Shown piece by piece: positions 45,414-58,233 of a stretch of DNA of 64,000 nt. The translations under genes and the position numbers were made by a program. The notes under the pieces are model-generated. The model did not search any database, was not told the DNA's origin, and saw nothing but the letters and a program-made list of their open reading frames with translations. Each line of letters opens with the position of its first letter. Positions within the stretch are counted from its first letter, which is position 1. The stretch lies in NCBI GenBank assembly GCA_002197545.1, contig NFUO01000702.1, forward strand, positions 1 to 64,000. Direction: 5' to 3'. The stretch is from Acidobacteria subdivision 2 bacterium RH1 MAG20. GTDB taxonomy: Bacteria > Acidobacteriota > Terriglobia > Terriglobales > Acidobacteriaceae.

Positions 45414-46094
45414 TTAGTGTGCTGGCGCTTGCTCCGCGTGCTCTGCATTCACGGCCCTGCCGTAGCTCATCTTTTCGGCACGAGCTTCAATGGTGTCAAG
45501 TTCATAGCCTGTCCGGGCAAAGCCGGTGGTCAGGGGCGCCTGGATGACGGGTTTCTCGTCGCCGGCCATCAGCACACCGGTGATCGCTGTCTGCGTAACG
45601 ACCGGAAGACCTTGCTGGGCGATCAACTCCATCGCGCGAGTGATTGGAATACGGATATTGTTGCCTTCTCCGGGAACCACGCTGTAATGGTCCAGCAGCA
45701 GGTCCTCGCGTGCGTGGAGATCGGCGGTGGACTGCTCTCCGTCGTCGATATCCAGACGCGGCGTCGGGAAGGTTGCCGTTAACTGCTGGAGTTGTTTCTG
45801 CTCCATCTCGGGATCGCTGGCGAGATCCTGGCGTTTGCCGCCATTTAATGCCGCACCGGCAAAGTCCGAAGTGTGGTTCCACTTGGTAGTAGGTCCGTCT
45901 GCCTTTTGGATAGCGCTGTTGATGACCCGGCCCATGACAAAGCAGAAGACAAAGAAGACGACGAGGAAACCGCCGAGGCCGGCGAGGAAGACGACGACGC
46001 CATTGACGTTGACGTCGGTCGTCTCGTAGCCGGGAGACTCGGTGCTCCGGGGCGCGTGATCGTGCTGGTTCAGATCGTGGTCGTTAGTGGGCAT
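45414..46094 (-). CDS. Membrane-anchored unknown protein of the Act-caa3 operon
   Basis: A 226-residue protein. A His/Asp-rich cytosolic N terminus (MPTNDHDLNQHDHAPR) precedes one transmembrane helix (GVVVFLAGLGGFLVVFFVFC). The remaining 165 residues are soluble and probably periplasmic. A conserved-looking stretch reads FPTPRLDIDDGEQSTADLHA, then a region ending GNNIRIPITRAMELIAQQGL, a pattern I associate with small proteins near cytochrome oxidase genes. No cofactor motif is visible. Its start overlaps the end of actF by 11 bases and Sco follows after 37 bases, so it is surely cotranscribed with the respiratory complex. Assembly factor or accessory subunit is likely; not established. Confidence 0.78.
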   Translation of the reverse strand: MPTNDHDLNQHDHAPRSTESPGYETTDVNVNGVVVFLAGLGGFLVVFFVFCFVMGRVINSAIQKADGPTTKWNHTSDFAGAALNGGKRQDLASDPEMEQKQLQQLTATFPTPRLDIDDGEQSTADLHAREDLLLDHYSVVPGEGNNIRIPITRAMELIAQQGLPVVTQTAITGVLMAGDEKPVIQAPLTTGFARTGYELDTIEARAEKMSYGRAVNAEHAEQAPAH

Positions 46095-47442
46095 GTTCGG
46101 GCTCCAACATCTCTTCCAGGTGCGGATCGTTCACGTTCATGAGCGGGCGTGCCTTCAGCTCCGTCAAGTAATAGGCTCCCCATACGGCCAGGACCGCAAT
46201 CGGCACCGTAATATAAGCCAGAATTCCAATGTTGCCGTGGATGTGCAGATTGCCTGCGGCATCTTTGAAGTTCGGCTCGATCAGCCAGAACATATCAACG
46301 CAGCGTGCAAACAGCATCCAGCTGCAGAGCCATACCATCTTCCGTTTGTTCCGCTTCAAATCGCGCGAAAGCAACAGGCAGAAAGGAACCACCCAATGGA
46401 AGATGAAGTCGGCCGAGCAGACATACCACCAGCCGCCATTGATGCGGTGCAGATACCAGGGAATCTCGTCGGGGATGTTGCCGGACCAGATGATGAGGAA
46501 CTCGGCGAAGCACAGGTAGATGTTCAACATGACGAAGGCGAGCATGAGCTTGCCCAGATCGTGCTGTTCGGTCATGCGCAGCAGCGTCTTCATCGGCTGG
46601 AACTTCGACAGCAGAATGACTGTCAGAACGCCCAGAGCGAGGACCGCATAACCCTGACCGACGAGGAATTGCAGACCGTAGATCGAGGAGTACCAGGTGA
46701 TGTCAAGCGACTTGATCCAGTCGATGGACCCGACCGTCAGCAGAACGACATAGATGAAGATGCCGGGGCCACTGAGGTTCTCAAACTTGGTGCGCCAGCG
46801 ATCGAAGCTCTGCTGGGTCCCGCGCAGAGGATCGGCATCGCGATCGAGCGACCATTTATTCAGGAAGTAGGTAAAGATTAACATCACGCCAAAGATGATG
46901 ATTGTCTGGACGATAACACTGCCCGGATTCAGCATGGCGTGTTTGTCGTTGATCGTCATCGCCTGCTCCAGCGTGACCCAGTGGTTGGCGAGAGCATTCG
47001 CCACGGCAGCAGGGTTGGGATACGCCGCCCACTGGTACAGGTGCTTCATGAAGATGGCGATGGGCACGAACATCAGCGCGACGAGCCAGATGGTGCGCGT
47101 CATCGCCTCAAGCGGACGCCGAAGCAGGAGTCCCCATTTTCCGCCGGTCACGTGCTGCAGCATCAGCAGGACCAGACCGCCGCCGGCAAAGGCGAAGCAG
47201 GTCATAAAGCCCATTAGGTAGGCGCGCAGCAGATGGTTCCGGCCTTCGTGCGTGAAGGCGAAGAGCACTGAAACCAGCGTGGCAACCACAGCGACGATCA
47301 GCAGGCGGGTCCGCCACACGGAGACAATCTCCGGCGCGGCAAACGATGCAGGAAGCGGACGCGGGCCGTGATGAGCGAGCTCGTGGTGCCCGCCGGCTTC
47401 TCCGTTATGTTCGTGTCCGTTATGTTCGTGTCCAGGTGACAT
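46084..47442 (-). CDS. actF: Alternative complex III subunit ActF (NrfD-like quinone-binding)
   Basis: A 452-residue membrane protein with about ten helices, the second NrfD-like subunit of alternative complex III (quinol:cytochrome c oxidoreductase). Recognisable segments are GKWGLLLRRPLEAMTRTIWL, WVTLEQAMTINDKHAMLNPG, SIDWIKSLDITWYSSIYGLQ and FAEFLIIWSGNIPDEIPWYL, which match the ActF family order. The N terminus is His-rich with a tandem repeat HEHNGHEHNG. ATG 47442 was chosen over TTG 47451 (GAAGG upstream). Overlaps the following unknown gene by 11 bases. Confidence 0.93.
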   Translation of the reverse strand: MSPGHEHNGHEHNGEAGGHHELAHHGPRPLPASFAAPEIVSVWRTRLLIVAVVATLVSVLFAFTHEGRNHLLRAYLMGFMTCFAFAGGGLVLLMLQHVTGGKWGLLLRRPLEAMTRTIWLVALMFVPIAIFMKHLYQWAAYPNPAAVANALANHWVTLEQAMTINDKHAMLNPGSVIVQTIIIFGVMLIFTYFLNKWSLDRDADPLRGTQQSFDRWRTKFENLSGPGIFIYVVLLTVGSIDWIKSLDITWYSSIYGLQFLVGQGYAVLALGVLTVILLSKFQPMKTLLRMTEQHDLGKLMLAFVMLNIYLCFAEFLIIWSGNIPDEIPWYLHRINGGWWYVCSADFIFHWVVPFCLLLSRDLKRNKRKMVWLCSWMLFARCVDMFWLIEPNFKDAAGNLHIHGNIGILAYITVPIAVLAVWGAYYLTELKARPLMNVNDPHLEEMLEPEHAH

Positions 47443-47475
47443 GCGTTTCAAGCCTTCGTTCGGAAGCTTCCGAGG

Positions 47476-48258
47476 TTACTGCTTTGCTGCGGTTTTTCCG
47501 GCGGGCGCAGCGGCCGGTGTCGTTGTTGCGGGCCTGGAGGCTGCGGGCGCTCCTGGACCGGGGGTTGCATTAGGCGGCGTAGTCGGTAGAACGTAGGGCT
47601 GGTCGTCCGGCGTGCCGTTGACAGCGGTCGGCGGCAGGACCCACTGGGCAGCGAAGTTCGCTGGCAATCCTTCACTCTCCGCGATGCTCGACAGCGGCTC
47701 AACATGAGTTCCCGCAGGAACATCTGCCTGGGTCGCCTTCTGGCTCAGCTGGAGTGCCTTGATGTAGGCAACGATGGCCCAGCGATCGACCGGAGCGATC
47801 TGCGCGGAATAGTCCGGCATCGCGCCATAGCCATTGCTGATGACATTGAAGAAGTGGCCCAGCGGTGCAGTCTCGAGGCGGGCCGTGTGATAGTCGCCGG
47901 CATGAGCGTAGCCGCGGTCAACGATCATGCCCATACCATTGCCCACCCGCGAGTGGCATGGCGTGCAGTAAATGTTGTAACGTTCCTGACCGCGCTCCAG
48001 AACCTTCATCGTCACCGGAAAGGGCAGACCGTCGCCTTCCTTGCCATTGATAAATCCCGTATAGAAATAGGTGTCCGCGTGGAGCTGATTGCGGGCTACG
48101 GTGTTGGCCACCTGCGGACGCACGGAGCGGCCATCGGCATAAAAGTCGGTGCCCCGCTGAGGAAAGAACTTTGGCTCGTCGTGCATGTCCTGGCGGCAGC
48201 CCAGCCCGGAGATCAACAGGATCGTCGTTGCGGCGGCCATGGCCAGGCGGGGAGCCAC
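47476..48258 (-). CDS. actE: Alternative complex III subunit ActE (mono-heme cytochrome c)
   Basis: A membrane-attached mono-heme cytochrome. The heme motif is YCTPCHSRVGNGMG, with the axial Met in YGAMPDYSAQI. The lipobox ISGLGC near the N terminus predicts a lipoprotein. The C-terminal 70 residues are Pro/Ala/Thr-rich and look disordered. The start is ambiguous: GTG 48258 gives a lipoprotein signal of proper length; ATG 48240 seems too short; TTG 48327 would overlap actD by 44 bases; and an ATT at 48288, overlapping the actD stop and preceded by GGAGGTGG, is also possible. Cotranscribed with actD and actF. Confidence 0.88.
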   Translation of the reverse strand: MAPRLAMAAATTILLISGLGCRQDMHDEPKFFPQRGTDFYADGRSVRPQVANTVARNQLHADTYFYTGFINGKEGDGLPFPVTMKVLERGQERYNIYCTPCHSRVGNGMGMIVDRGYAHAGDYHTARLETAPLGHFFNVISNGYGAMPDYSAQIAPVDRWAIVAYIKALQLSQKATQADVPAGTHVEPLSSIAESEGLPANFAAQWVLPPTAVNGTPDDQPYVLPTTPPNATPGPGAPAASRPATTTPAAAPAGKTAAKQ

Positions 48259-48283
48259 TCTGGGAAAGCTTGTGATTCGGGTA

Positions 48284-48826
48284 TTAATGGTCCACCTCCA
48301 CCACGGAGACCGCGGGGAACTGCTCAAGGAAGGCCCGTGTCTCAGTCAGCGAGAACTTCGGGTCCATCGCCTCAAGGCATAGAAAGAACTTGTCTGTCGT
48401 CGCGCCGTTGCGGAAGTTGGGCGCATTGAAGACAGGATGGTAGATCTGAGGCATACCGTTCAGCATGATCATTCCAAATGCGGCAGAGAGGCCCGAGAAC
48501 AGAATCGTCCATTCGTAGGCGGGAATGATGAACGCGGGCCACGAGAAGAGCGGACGACCTGCGATATTGAGCGGATAGGCCCAGACCGCAATCCACGTCT
48601 CCATCAGGAACGCCGTCGTGATGCCCATAAGGCCGCCCAGCAGGCAGACCAGCGGAACGCGGGTCTTGTGGAAGTGCAGCGCAACCGCGGCTTCTTCGAC
48701 GGGATAGGGCGTGTAGCACTCCATCCTGCGATAGCCTGCCTTGCGGGCCTGCTCCGTCGCATGAACCAATTCGCTCGGAGTGTTGAACTCCGCGAGCAAA
48801 CCGTAAATTCCTTCTCTGGGCGGCAT
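48284..48826 (-). CDS. actD: Alternative complex III subunit ActD (DUF3341)
   Basis: A 180-residue membrane protein of family DUF3341. Residues 1-60 are a soluble domain (GIYGLLAEFNTPSELVHATE, KAGYRRMECYTPYPVEE), followed by two helices (VPLVCLLGGLMGITTAFLME and WTILFSGLSAAFGMIMLNG). MPQIYHPVFN is a family segment. ATG 48826 shares a base with the actC stop codon (TAATG), with GAGGAG upstream. Confidence 0.93.
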   Translation of the reverse strand: MPPREGIYGLLAEFNTPSELVHATEQARKAGYRRMECYTPYPVEEAAVALHFHKTRVPLVCLLGGLMGITTAFLMETWIAVWAYPLNIAGRPLFSWPAFIIPAYEWTILFSGLSAAFGMIMLNGMPQIYHPVFNAPNFRNGATTDKFFLCLEAMDPKFSLTETRAFLEQFPAVSVVEVDH

Positions 48827-50280
48827 TAGAGTGACTCCTCCACTACGGTCTCAGCATCGGCCCCGCTGCGGCGCACCTTGGTCTGCGGAAGCATCATCTT
48901 GATCTCGGACATCGGAATCATCGGCAGGAAGCGGACGAAGCCAAGGAAGAGGAAGGTGAACAGACCCCATGTGCCGATGAAGATCATGTAGTCCCAGCGC
49001 GTTGCCTTGTAGGTGCCCCAACTGGACGGGAGATACTCGCGGTAGAGGCTGGTCACGACGATGACGAAGCGCTCAAACCACATTCCGGTGTTTACGATGA
49101 ACGATAGGATGAACAGATACGTTACGTTCACCCGAAGCTTGCGCGACCACAGGGTTGTCAGCGGTATCGCAATGTTGGTCAGGATCAGTATCCAGTATGC
49201 CCAGCCCATTGGCCCGAACATACGGTTCCACATCATGAAGAATTCCCAGTGGCTGGCCGAGTACCACGACATGAAGACTTCCATGGCGTACCCGTAAGCC
49301 ACGATGCCGCCCGTACCCAACATGACCTTCGCCATATTGTCCAGATGGCGCAAGGTCACCAAATCTTCGAGGTGATAGAACTTGCGGATCGGAATCGCCA
49401 GCGTGATCACCATGGCGAAGCCGGAGTAGATGGCGCCTGCCACGAAGTAGGGCGGGAAGATCGTCGTATGCCAGCCAGCCAGGGCCGCGACCGCGAAGTC
49501 GAAGCTGATGACCGTGTGTACCGAGAGCACAAGCGGTGTTGACAGGCCCGCCAGCAGCAGCGAAGCCGACTCATACCGGATCCAGTGCCGGGTCGAACCG
49601 CGCCAGCCCAGCGACAACATGCCGTACATGTACTTCGCAAACGGCATGGTCGCGCGATCCCGAAGGGTCCCGAAGTCGGGAATCATGCCGACATACCAGA
49701 ACACGATGGAGATGGTCGCGTAGGTCGAAACCGCGAAGACGTCCCAGGCCAGCGGCGAACGGAACTGCGGCCAGACGTTCATCGTGTTGGGGTAGGGGAA
49801 CAGCCAGTACGCCAGCCACGGACGGCCCACGTGGATCAGCGGGAACAGGCCCGCGCAGCAAACCGCGAAGATGGTCATCGCCTCGGCGAACCGGTTGATC
49901 GAGTTGCGCCAGGTCTGCTTGAACAACAGCAGAATCGCCGAGATCAGCGTGCCGGCGTGGCCGATACCGATCCACCAGACGAAATTGATAATCGCGAAGC
50001 CCCAGGCCCCGGGGATCGTGATGCCCCAGATGCCGACGCCCTTCAGGAAGAGCCAGGTGCAGCCGATCACGACGCCCGTCGCAACACCGCCGGCGACCAT
50101 CAGGCCGAAGAACCAGCCCAAAGGCGTGTTCGAGGTCAGAACGATGTCCGCGATCTTGTGCGTGACCGACTTGAAGTTGTGGCCCGGCGCGATGACCGCG
50201 TACTCGCCGGTACGCGGGTCGATCATCGGGTCAACGACCGGGTCCCGGGACGGATCGTAGATTGGTCCTTTGGTTGCCAT
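48826..50280 (-). CDS. actC: Alternative complex III subunit ActC (NrfD/PsrC-like quinone-binding)
   Basis: A 484-residue integral membrane subunit of the NrfD/polysulfide reductase family with about ten helices. The core FVWWIGIGHAGTLISAILLL contains the conserved G-H-A-G-T-x-I-S motif near the quinol site. Further segments are WPQFRSPLAWDVFAVSTYAT and YGYAMEVFMSWYSASHWEFF. It works with ActF and the ActB iron-sulfur subunit. Three bases separate its ATG from the actB stop. Confidence 0.95.
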   Translation of the reverse strand: MATKGPIYDPSRDPVVDPMIDPRTGEYAVIAPGHNFKSVTHKIADIVLTSNTPLGWFFGLMVAGGVATGVVIGCTWLFLKGVGIWGITIPGAWGFAIINFVWWIGIGHAGTLISAILLLFKQTWRNSINRFAEAMTIFAVCCAGLFPLIHVGRPWLAYWLFPYPNTMNVWPQFRSPLAWDVFAVSTYATISIVFWYVGMIPDFGTLRDRATMPFAKYMYGMLSLGWRGSTRHWIRYESASLLLAGLSTPLVLSVHTVISFDFAVAALAGWHTTIFPPYFVAGAIYSGFAMVITLAIPIRKFYHLEDLVTLRHLDNMAKVMLGTGGIVAYGYAMEVFMSWYSASHWEFFMMWNRMFGPMGWAYWILILTNIAIPLTTLWSRKLRVNVTYLFILSFIVNTGMWFERFVIVVTSLYREYLPSSWGTYKATRWDYMIFIGTWGLFTFLFLGFVRFLPMIPMSEIKMMLPQTKVRRSGADAETVVEESL

Positions 50281-50282
50281 CG

Positions 50283-53491
<3,209 letters not shown>

Positions 53492-53495
<4 letters not shown>

Positions 53496-54415
53496 CGGTG
53501 GCACGTCTCGCAACTCGAGAGTTGTTCCGGCGCTCGAATGTGGTACTGAGCGGTCAGATACTTGCCCAGCTCCATCTGGCTGGTGAACTTCTGATAGCTC
53601 GCCGGCAATGCAAGCTGAATCGGCAACGGACTACCCATCGTCTGGCCCTCGCCCCCGGCTACGGGGTGCGGTTGCATGTTCGTTCCGGATTGCGGCCTGG
53701 CTTCCCCAGCCGGATGCACCGGCTCCAACTGCATCATCGCCAGCTCAGGATTGCCGCTATTGCTCGGGTCGGCCGTCGTGCAACTGACATCCTGCGCCGT
53801 CGGACCGCCCTTCACCGCGCTGGTACACCACACTGGCTTGTCGGTCGACGGGCCGGCCCACGCCATGTTGTAGATCTCGCTGGTGGGCCGCAGATTGCTG
53901 GCTGGGTTGCGATGGCAGTTCAGGCACCACTCCATCTGCAACGTGTTCTGCTGGTACATCAGAGGCATCTCGTCGACGCGCCCATGACAACTCGCGCAGC
54001 CGATGCCTTTATTCACGTGAACTTCATGATTGAAATAAACGTAGTCAGGAAGATCATGCACCCGAATCCACTGAATCGACGCCCCCGTCGCCCAGCTCTG
54101 CCGCACCGGCTCCAGCAACTCCGCATTCGTCCAGATCTGCGAGTGGCAGTTGATACAGGTCTTGGTCGGAGGGATACCGGCATAGCTCGACTGCTCCACC
54201 GACGTATGACAGTACTGGCACTGGAGCCCGAGACCCTCAACGTGGTGCTTGTGGCTGAACGGTATTGGCTGATCCGGCCGCTGGCCCTGTCGCGTCACCC
54301 ACGGTGATCGCTGCAGCTCGTTCAGAGTGACGCCGAGCGCGATGACGATAATGCCTGTCAATACCAGGCTCATGCGGATCAGCGCGTTCGAACTGCGGTC
54401 AAAAACTTGCGCCAT
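53492..54415 (-). CDS. actA: Alternative complex III subunit ActA (pentaheme cytochrome c)
   Basis: A 307-residue multiheme cytochrome. Five CxxCH motifs are seen: CQYCHTS, CINCHSQ, CASCHGR, CLNCHRN and, as the last residues of the protein, CETCHR. One N-terminal transmembrane helix (ALIRMSLVLTGIIVIALGVT) anchors it. Pentaheme content is that of ActA in characterised alternative complex III. It is the first gene of the operon; the stop overlaps the actB start by four bases. Confidence 0.95.
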
Positions 54416-54581
54416 GAGTGCGTTCCTGCTTCCTTTGCTTTACCTGACTTAAGGTCGAGAAGGTGCCTTCGATTGCTTGTGCTGCTGCTGCTCACTGCTT
54501 TGCCGATTGTTCCTACAGGGTCGGCGGTTGGGGCGTCCGCGATTGGTGATGCCCGAAAAATAAATTCCCTAAGAAACTCCG

Positions 54582-54609
54582 AGTATAGCAGTGGAAAACC
54601 CTTTATCGA
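54582..54609 (-). promoter_or_regulatory. Putative promoter of the Act-caa3 operon
   Basis: On the minus strand TCGATA (54604-54609) and TATACT (54582-54587) are separated by 16 bases, matching four and five of six consensus positions. It lies about 165 bases upstream of actA within a 431-base gene-free stretch (54416-54846) that otherwise holds only the promoter/leader of the glycosylase gene. Confidence 0.4.
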
Positions 54610-54846
54610 TGATGTTCCATGCACTCTCGTTCGTTTTTTATGTGCAACATCCGATTATCGAACTTGATAAATGAGGCTGCCGCAGAAGACCTGCACAACA
54701 TCTCGTGCATCGCTGTTCCATCGGGTTATCGCACCACAACATCTACCCTGCCAAAAAGGTATCGTCCTTGTAAATGCGAACCAAATTAGTCCGAGTTCGC
54801 GGCGGCATCCAAAGACTTTCTGCTCCACCTGCGATACCGTCAACTC

Positions 54847-55557
54847 ATGCCGCGTCCACTCAACAGCCCGCGCCCCCCTCGCTACGACTACGCTCTCGCC
54901 TGCAAAGAGCTCGCTGCCGCCGATCCAAAACTCGGCCGCCTCATCGAACGCGCCGGCCCATTCACCATGCGCGTCTCCAGCACACAGTCGCCCTTTGAAG
55001 CGCTCGTCGAGAGCATCGTCTATCAACAGCTCCACGGCAAAGCCGCCGCGACCATCCATCGCCGCCTGCTCGAAAGCTTCCATCCCATCTGCGGCCAGAA
55101 GCATCCCAGCGCTGAGCACCTGCTCGAATGCCCGAACGAGCAGTTGCGCGCCGCAGGTCTCTCGCACAATAAGAGCCTCGCCCTCCGCGATCTCGCCGCA
55201 AAGACAATCGACGGTACCGTGCCCACGCTCGCCCGCATCCGTCGCATGTCCGACGAAGCCATCATCGAGCACCTCGTTCAAGTCCGCGGCATCGGCCGCT
55301 GGACCGTCGAGATGCTCCTCATCTTCCGCCTCGGCCGCCCCGACGTCCTGCCTGTCGATGACTACGGCGTCCGCAAAGGCTTCGCGCTCACCTTCGGCAA
55401 ACTCAAACCCACCGACAAGGTCACGCCCGCCGATCTGCCCAAGCCCGACGTCATGCGCCGCCGTGGCGAGCGCTGGAAGCCATGGTCGTCCGTGGCAAGC
55501 TGGTATCTGTGGCGCGCCTGCGATCTTGCCGCAGGCAAACTCACGCCGCTCCCATGA
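54847..55557 (+). CDS. DNA-3-methyladenine glycosylase II (AlkA-like)
   Basis: A 236-residue base-excision repair glycosylase of the HhH-GPD superfamily. It lacks the N-terminal AlkA_N domain. The helix-hairpin-helix and catalytic segment read LVQVRGIGRWTVEMLLIF and GRPDVLPVDDYGVRKGF; the second Asp of PVDD is the expected catalytic residue. FEALVESIVYQQLHGKAAAT is the conserved Q-Q-L helix. It removes alkylated purines from DNA. ATG 54847 was chosen; no ribosome site is obvious. Confidence 0.9.
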   Translation: MPRPLNSPRPPRYDYALACKELAAADPKLGRLIERAGPFTMRVSSTQSPFEALVESIVYQQLHGKAAATIHRRLLESFHPICGQKHPSAEHLLECPNEQLRAAGLSHNKSLALRDLAAKTIDGTVPTLARIRRMSDEAIIEHLVQVRGIGRWTVEMLLIFRLGRPDVLPVDDYGVRKGFALTFGKLKPTDKVTPADLPKPDVMRRRGERWKPWSSVASWYLWRACDLAAGKLTPLP

Positions 55558-55643
55558 ATCCTATCGATCATATGCTTAGGTAGACTGAAAACATTGCGCG
55601 ACTTTTAATCCCTGCCGCCCACCCAATCACCATCAAAGGACCT

Positions 55644-58202
55644 ATGGCCAAGTCCCGCACCCCCATCAAAAGCCCTCCCGCAAAAGCATCCGCAACCGAT
55701 GGAGATACTCGCTTCGTCTGCGTCCACGGTCACTTCTACCAGCCGCCGCGCGAGAACCCCTGGCTCGAAAGTGTAGAAGTGCAAGACTCCGCCGCCCCAT
55801 ATCACGACTGGAACGACCGCATCACCTCTGAGTGTTACGCCCCTAACGGCGCCTCCCGCATCACCAACAAGCAGAACGAGATCATCCGCATCATGAACAA
55901 CTATGCGCGGATGAGCTTCAACTTCGGCCCCACTCTCCTGAGTTGGCTGCTGGACAACGCGCCTCGCACCTACCGCATGATTCTCGACGCGGACAAGACC
56001 AGCGCCCAGCGCTATGGCGGTCATGGATCAGCTATCGCGCAGGTCTACAACCACATCATCATGCCGCTGGCCAACCGGCGCGACGCGCTCACGCAGGTCC
56101 GCTGGGGCATCGCCGACTTCGAGATGCGCTTTGGCCGAAAGCCCGAGGGCATGTGGCTTGCCGAAACCGCGGTCAATCGCAGCGTGCTCGATCTGATGGC
56201 GCAGGAAGGCATCAAATTCACCATCCTCGCGCCGCATCAATGCGCCCGCGTGCGCCGCAAGGCCGACACCAATCAAGAATCCAAAATCGACGACGCCTGG
56301 CTCGGAACGCCCGACGCCACCGTCGATCCGCGGCACCCCTACACTATCCCGCTCGACGAAGGCCGCAGCATCGCCATCTTCTTCTATGACGGCCCAGTCT
56401 CCCGCGCCATCGCGTTTGAAGGGGTGCTCAACAGCGGCGAAAACTTCGCGCACCGTCTGGTCGACGTCTTCCACCCCACCTCTTCCGGCGACGAAGAACC
56501 CCAGCTTTCGCACGTCGCAACCGACGGAGAAAGTTACGGCCACCACCATAAACATGGCGAGATGGCGCTCTCCTATGCCATGCACTCCATCGAGGATGAA
56601 AAGCACGCCAGGCTGACGAACTATGGCGAGTTCCTCGATAGATTTCCGCCCCAGTGGGAGGCCGAAGTCGAAGAAAACACCTCCTGGAGCTGTCCTCACG
56701 GCGTCGAGCGCTGGCGCTCCAACTGCGGCTGCAACGGCGGCAAACCAGGCTGGAACCAGGCGTGGCGCGCCCCGCTTCGTGAGGCCCTCGATTACCTGCG
56801 CGATGCCGTCGCACCTCTCTCCGAAGAGTTCGCCCGCCCTCTGCTCAAAGACCTCTGGGCCGCACGCGACGCCTACATCCATCTCATCAACGACCGCTCC
56901 GCCGCCTCCACTGCCGATTTCTTCTCCGCGCATGAGGCGCATGTGCTCACTCCTGCCGAACGTATTGCAGCGCTCGAACTACTCGAGCTCCAGCGCCACA
57001 CCCAGCTCATGTACACCAGTTGCGGCTGGTTCTTCGACGAGGTCTCTGGCATAGAGACCGTGCAGATCATCGCCTACGCGGGCCGCGTCCTCCAACTTGC
57101 GGCGAAGCTCTTCGGAGAAGCAGGCATCGCTCTCGAAACCCAGTTCCTCAGCCTCCTCGAAAAAGCAAAGAGCAATATCCCGGAGATGGAAAACGGCGCC
57201 GAGGTCTACCGCCGCTACGTCACCAACATGCGTATCGGTCTCGACGAAGTCGGCGCTCACTACGCGATCAGCTCCATCTTCCGCTCCTACCCGGAGACAG
57301 GCGAGCTCTTCTGCTTCGATGTCCACCGCGATAGTCACCAGATCTTCAACTCCGGCCGCGGACGCGTCGCGCTTGGCCGTGCCAGGGTCCGCTCCCGCGT
57401 CACCGAAGAGACCGAGAACATCTGCTTCGCCGTCCTTCACCTCGGCGACCAGAACCTCTCCGCCGCCATCAAGCCTTACAATCCCGCCGAAACCGAGGAG
57501 CAGGACGCATTCGCCACCTTCTCCGCGGAGATCGACAATGCCATGCGTCGCGCCAACCTTCCCGAAGTCATTCGGCTCATGGACCACTTCTTCGGCGGAA
57601 CGTCTTATTCACTCACCTCTCTCTTCGCCGACGAGCAGCACCGCATCCTCAACACCATCCTCAACCGCACCCTCTCCGAGATGGAGGACTCCCTCCGCAA
57701 GATCTACGAGGACCACGCCTCCCTGCTGCACTTCCTCACCGAGTCCGGCATCGCCGCGCCGCCCGCGCTGGCCCTCGCCTCCAGCTTCGCCATCAACGCC
57801 AGCCTGCGCCGAGCCATCGAAGCCGACCCCTTCGACCCTGTCGAAATAGAAAGGCTGCTCAACCGCGCCGACACTGACCAGATCGACCTCGATACCCATC
57901 TGCTCGGCTTCACCGCCGGCCAGCGCATGAAGCGGGCCATGATTCGGCTCGAAGCCGAAGTCGCCGGTGACCCCTCAGCCACCGGTGCCCTCAACAGTGC
58001 CGTCACCATTGCAAACTCTCTGCGTCACGTGCCGTTCGAGGTGAACTTCTGGCAGGCACAGAACATCTGGAACGACCTGCTCCGCCGCAGCGACAAGAAC
58101 TACTGGTCGGAAGAGTGGAGAGAAGGCTTTAAAAGACTCGGCGAAGCCATGAACATCTGCGTCGATCAACTTGTCGTCGAAGCAGGCGTCAGCGCCTTCT
58201 AG
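55644..58202 (+). CDS. GH57/DUF3536 family putative alpha-glucan-acting enzyme
   Basis: An 852-residue cytosolic protein. The first 300 residues are a GH57-like (beta/alpha)7 barrel: FVCVHGHFYQPPRENPWLES holds the H-x-H-x-x-Q-P-P-R-E motif, GMWLAETAVNRSVLD the nucleophile Glu, and HVATDGESYGHHHKHGEMAL the general-acid Asp region. The rest is DUF3536, helical, with WSCPHGVERWRSNCGCNGGK carrying a Cys/His-rich segment. Relatives act on alpha-glucans (amylase, branching or transferase), but this DUF3536 subgroup has no assigned reaction. AAAGGAC precedes ATG. It is not beside other glycogen genes. Confidence 0.88.
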   Translation: MAKSRTPIKSPPAKASATDGDTRFVCVHGHFYQPPRENPWLESVEVQDSAAPYHDWNDRITSECYAPNGASRITNKQNEIIRIMNNYARMSFNFGPTLLSWLLDNAPRTYRMILDADKTSAQRYGGHGSAIAQVYNHIIMPLANRRDALTQVRWGIADFEMRFGRKPEGMWLAETAVNRSVLDLMAQEGIKFTILAPHQCARVRRKADTNQESKIDDAWLGTPDATVDPRHPYTIPLDEGRSIAIFFYDGPVSRAIAFEGVLNSGENFAHRLVDVFHPTSSGDEEPQLSHVATDGESYGHHHKHGEMALSYAMHSIEDEKHARLTNYGEFLDRFPPQWEAEVEENTSWSCPHGVERWRSNCGCNGGKPGWNQAWRAPLREALDYLRDAVAPLSEEFARPLLKDLWAARDAYIHLINDRSAASTADFFSAHEAHVLTPAERIAALELLELQRHTQLMYTSCGWFFDEVSGIETVQIIAYAGRVLQLAAKLFGEAGIALETQFLSLLEKAKSNIPEMENGAEVYRRYVTNMRIGLDEVGAHYAISSIFRSYPETGELFCFDVHRDSHQIFNSGRGRVALGRARVRSRVTEETENICFAVLHLGDQNLSAAIKPYNPAETEEQDAFATFSAEIDNAMRRANLPEVIRLMDHFFGGTSYSLTSLFADEQHRILNTILNRTLSEMEDSLRKIYEDHASLLHFLTESGIAAPPALALASSFAINASLRRAIEADPFDPVEIERLLNRADTDQIDLDTHLLGFTAGQRMKRAMIRLEAEVAGDPSATGALNSAVTIANSLRHVPFEVNFWQAQNIWNDLLRRSDKNYWSEEWREGFKRLGEAMNICVDQLVVEAGVSAF

Positions 58203-58233
58203 ATAGCTTCTCTTTCTGTCGTTATTAGATTAG

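Noticed and set aside
47401..47440. Direct repeat at the actF start considered as a regulatory tandem repeat
   Set aside because: It is coding and simply gives the HEHNG-HEHNG duplication in a His-rich tail.
54379..54624. An 81-codon leftward frame at the actA start
   Set aside because: It overlaps actA in another frame and covers the promoter region.
54671..55579. A 302-codon + strand frame
   Set aside because: Shifted frame over the AlkA-like gene, Ser/Ala/Pro-rich, with no motif.
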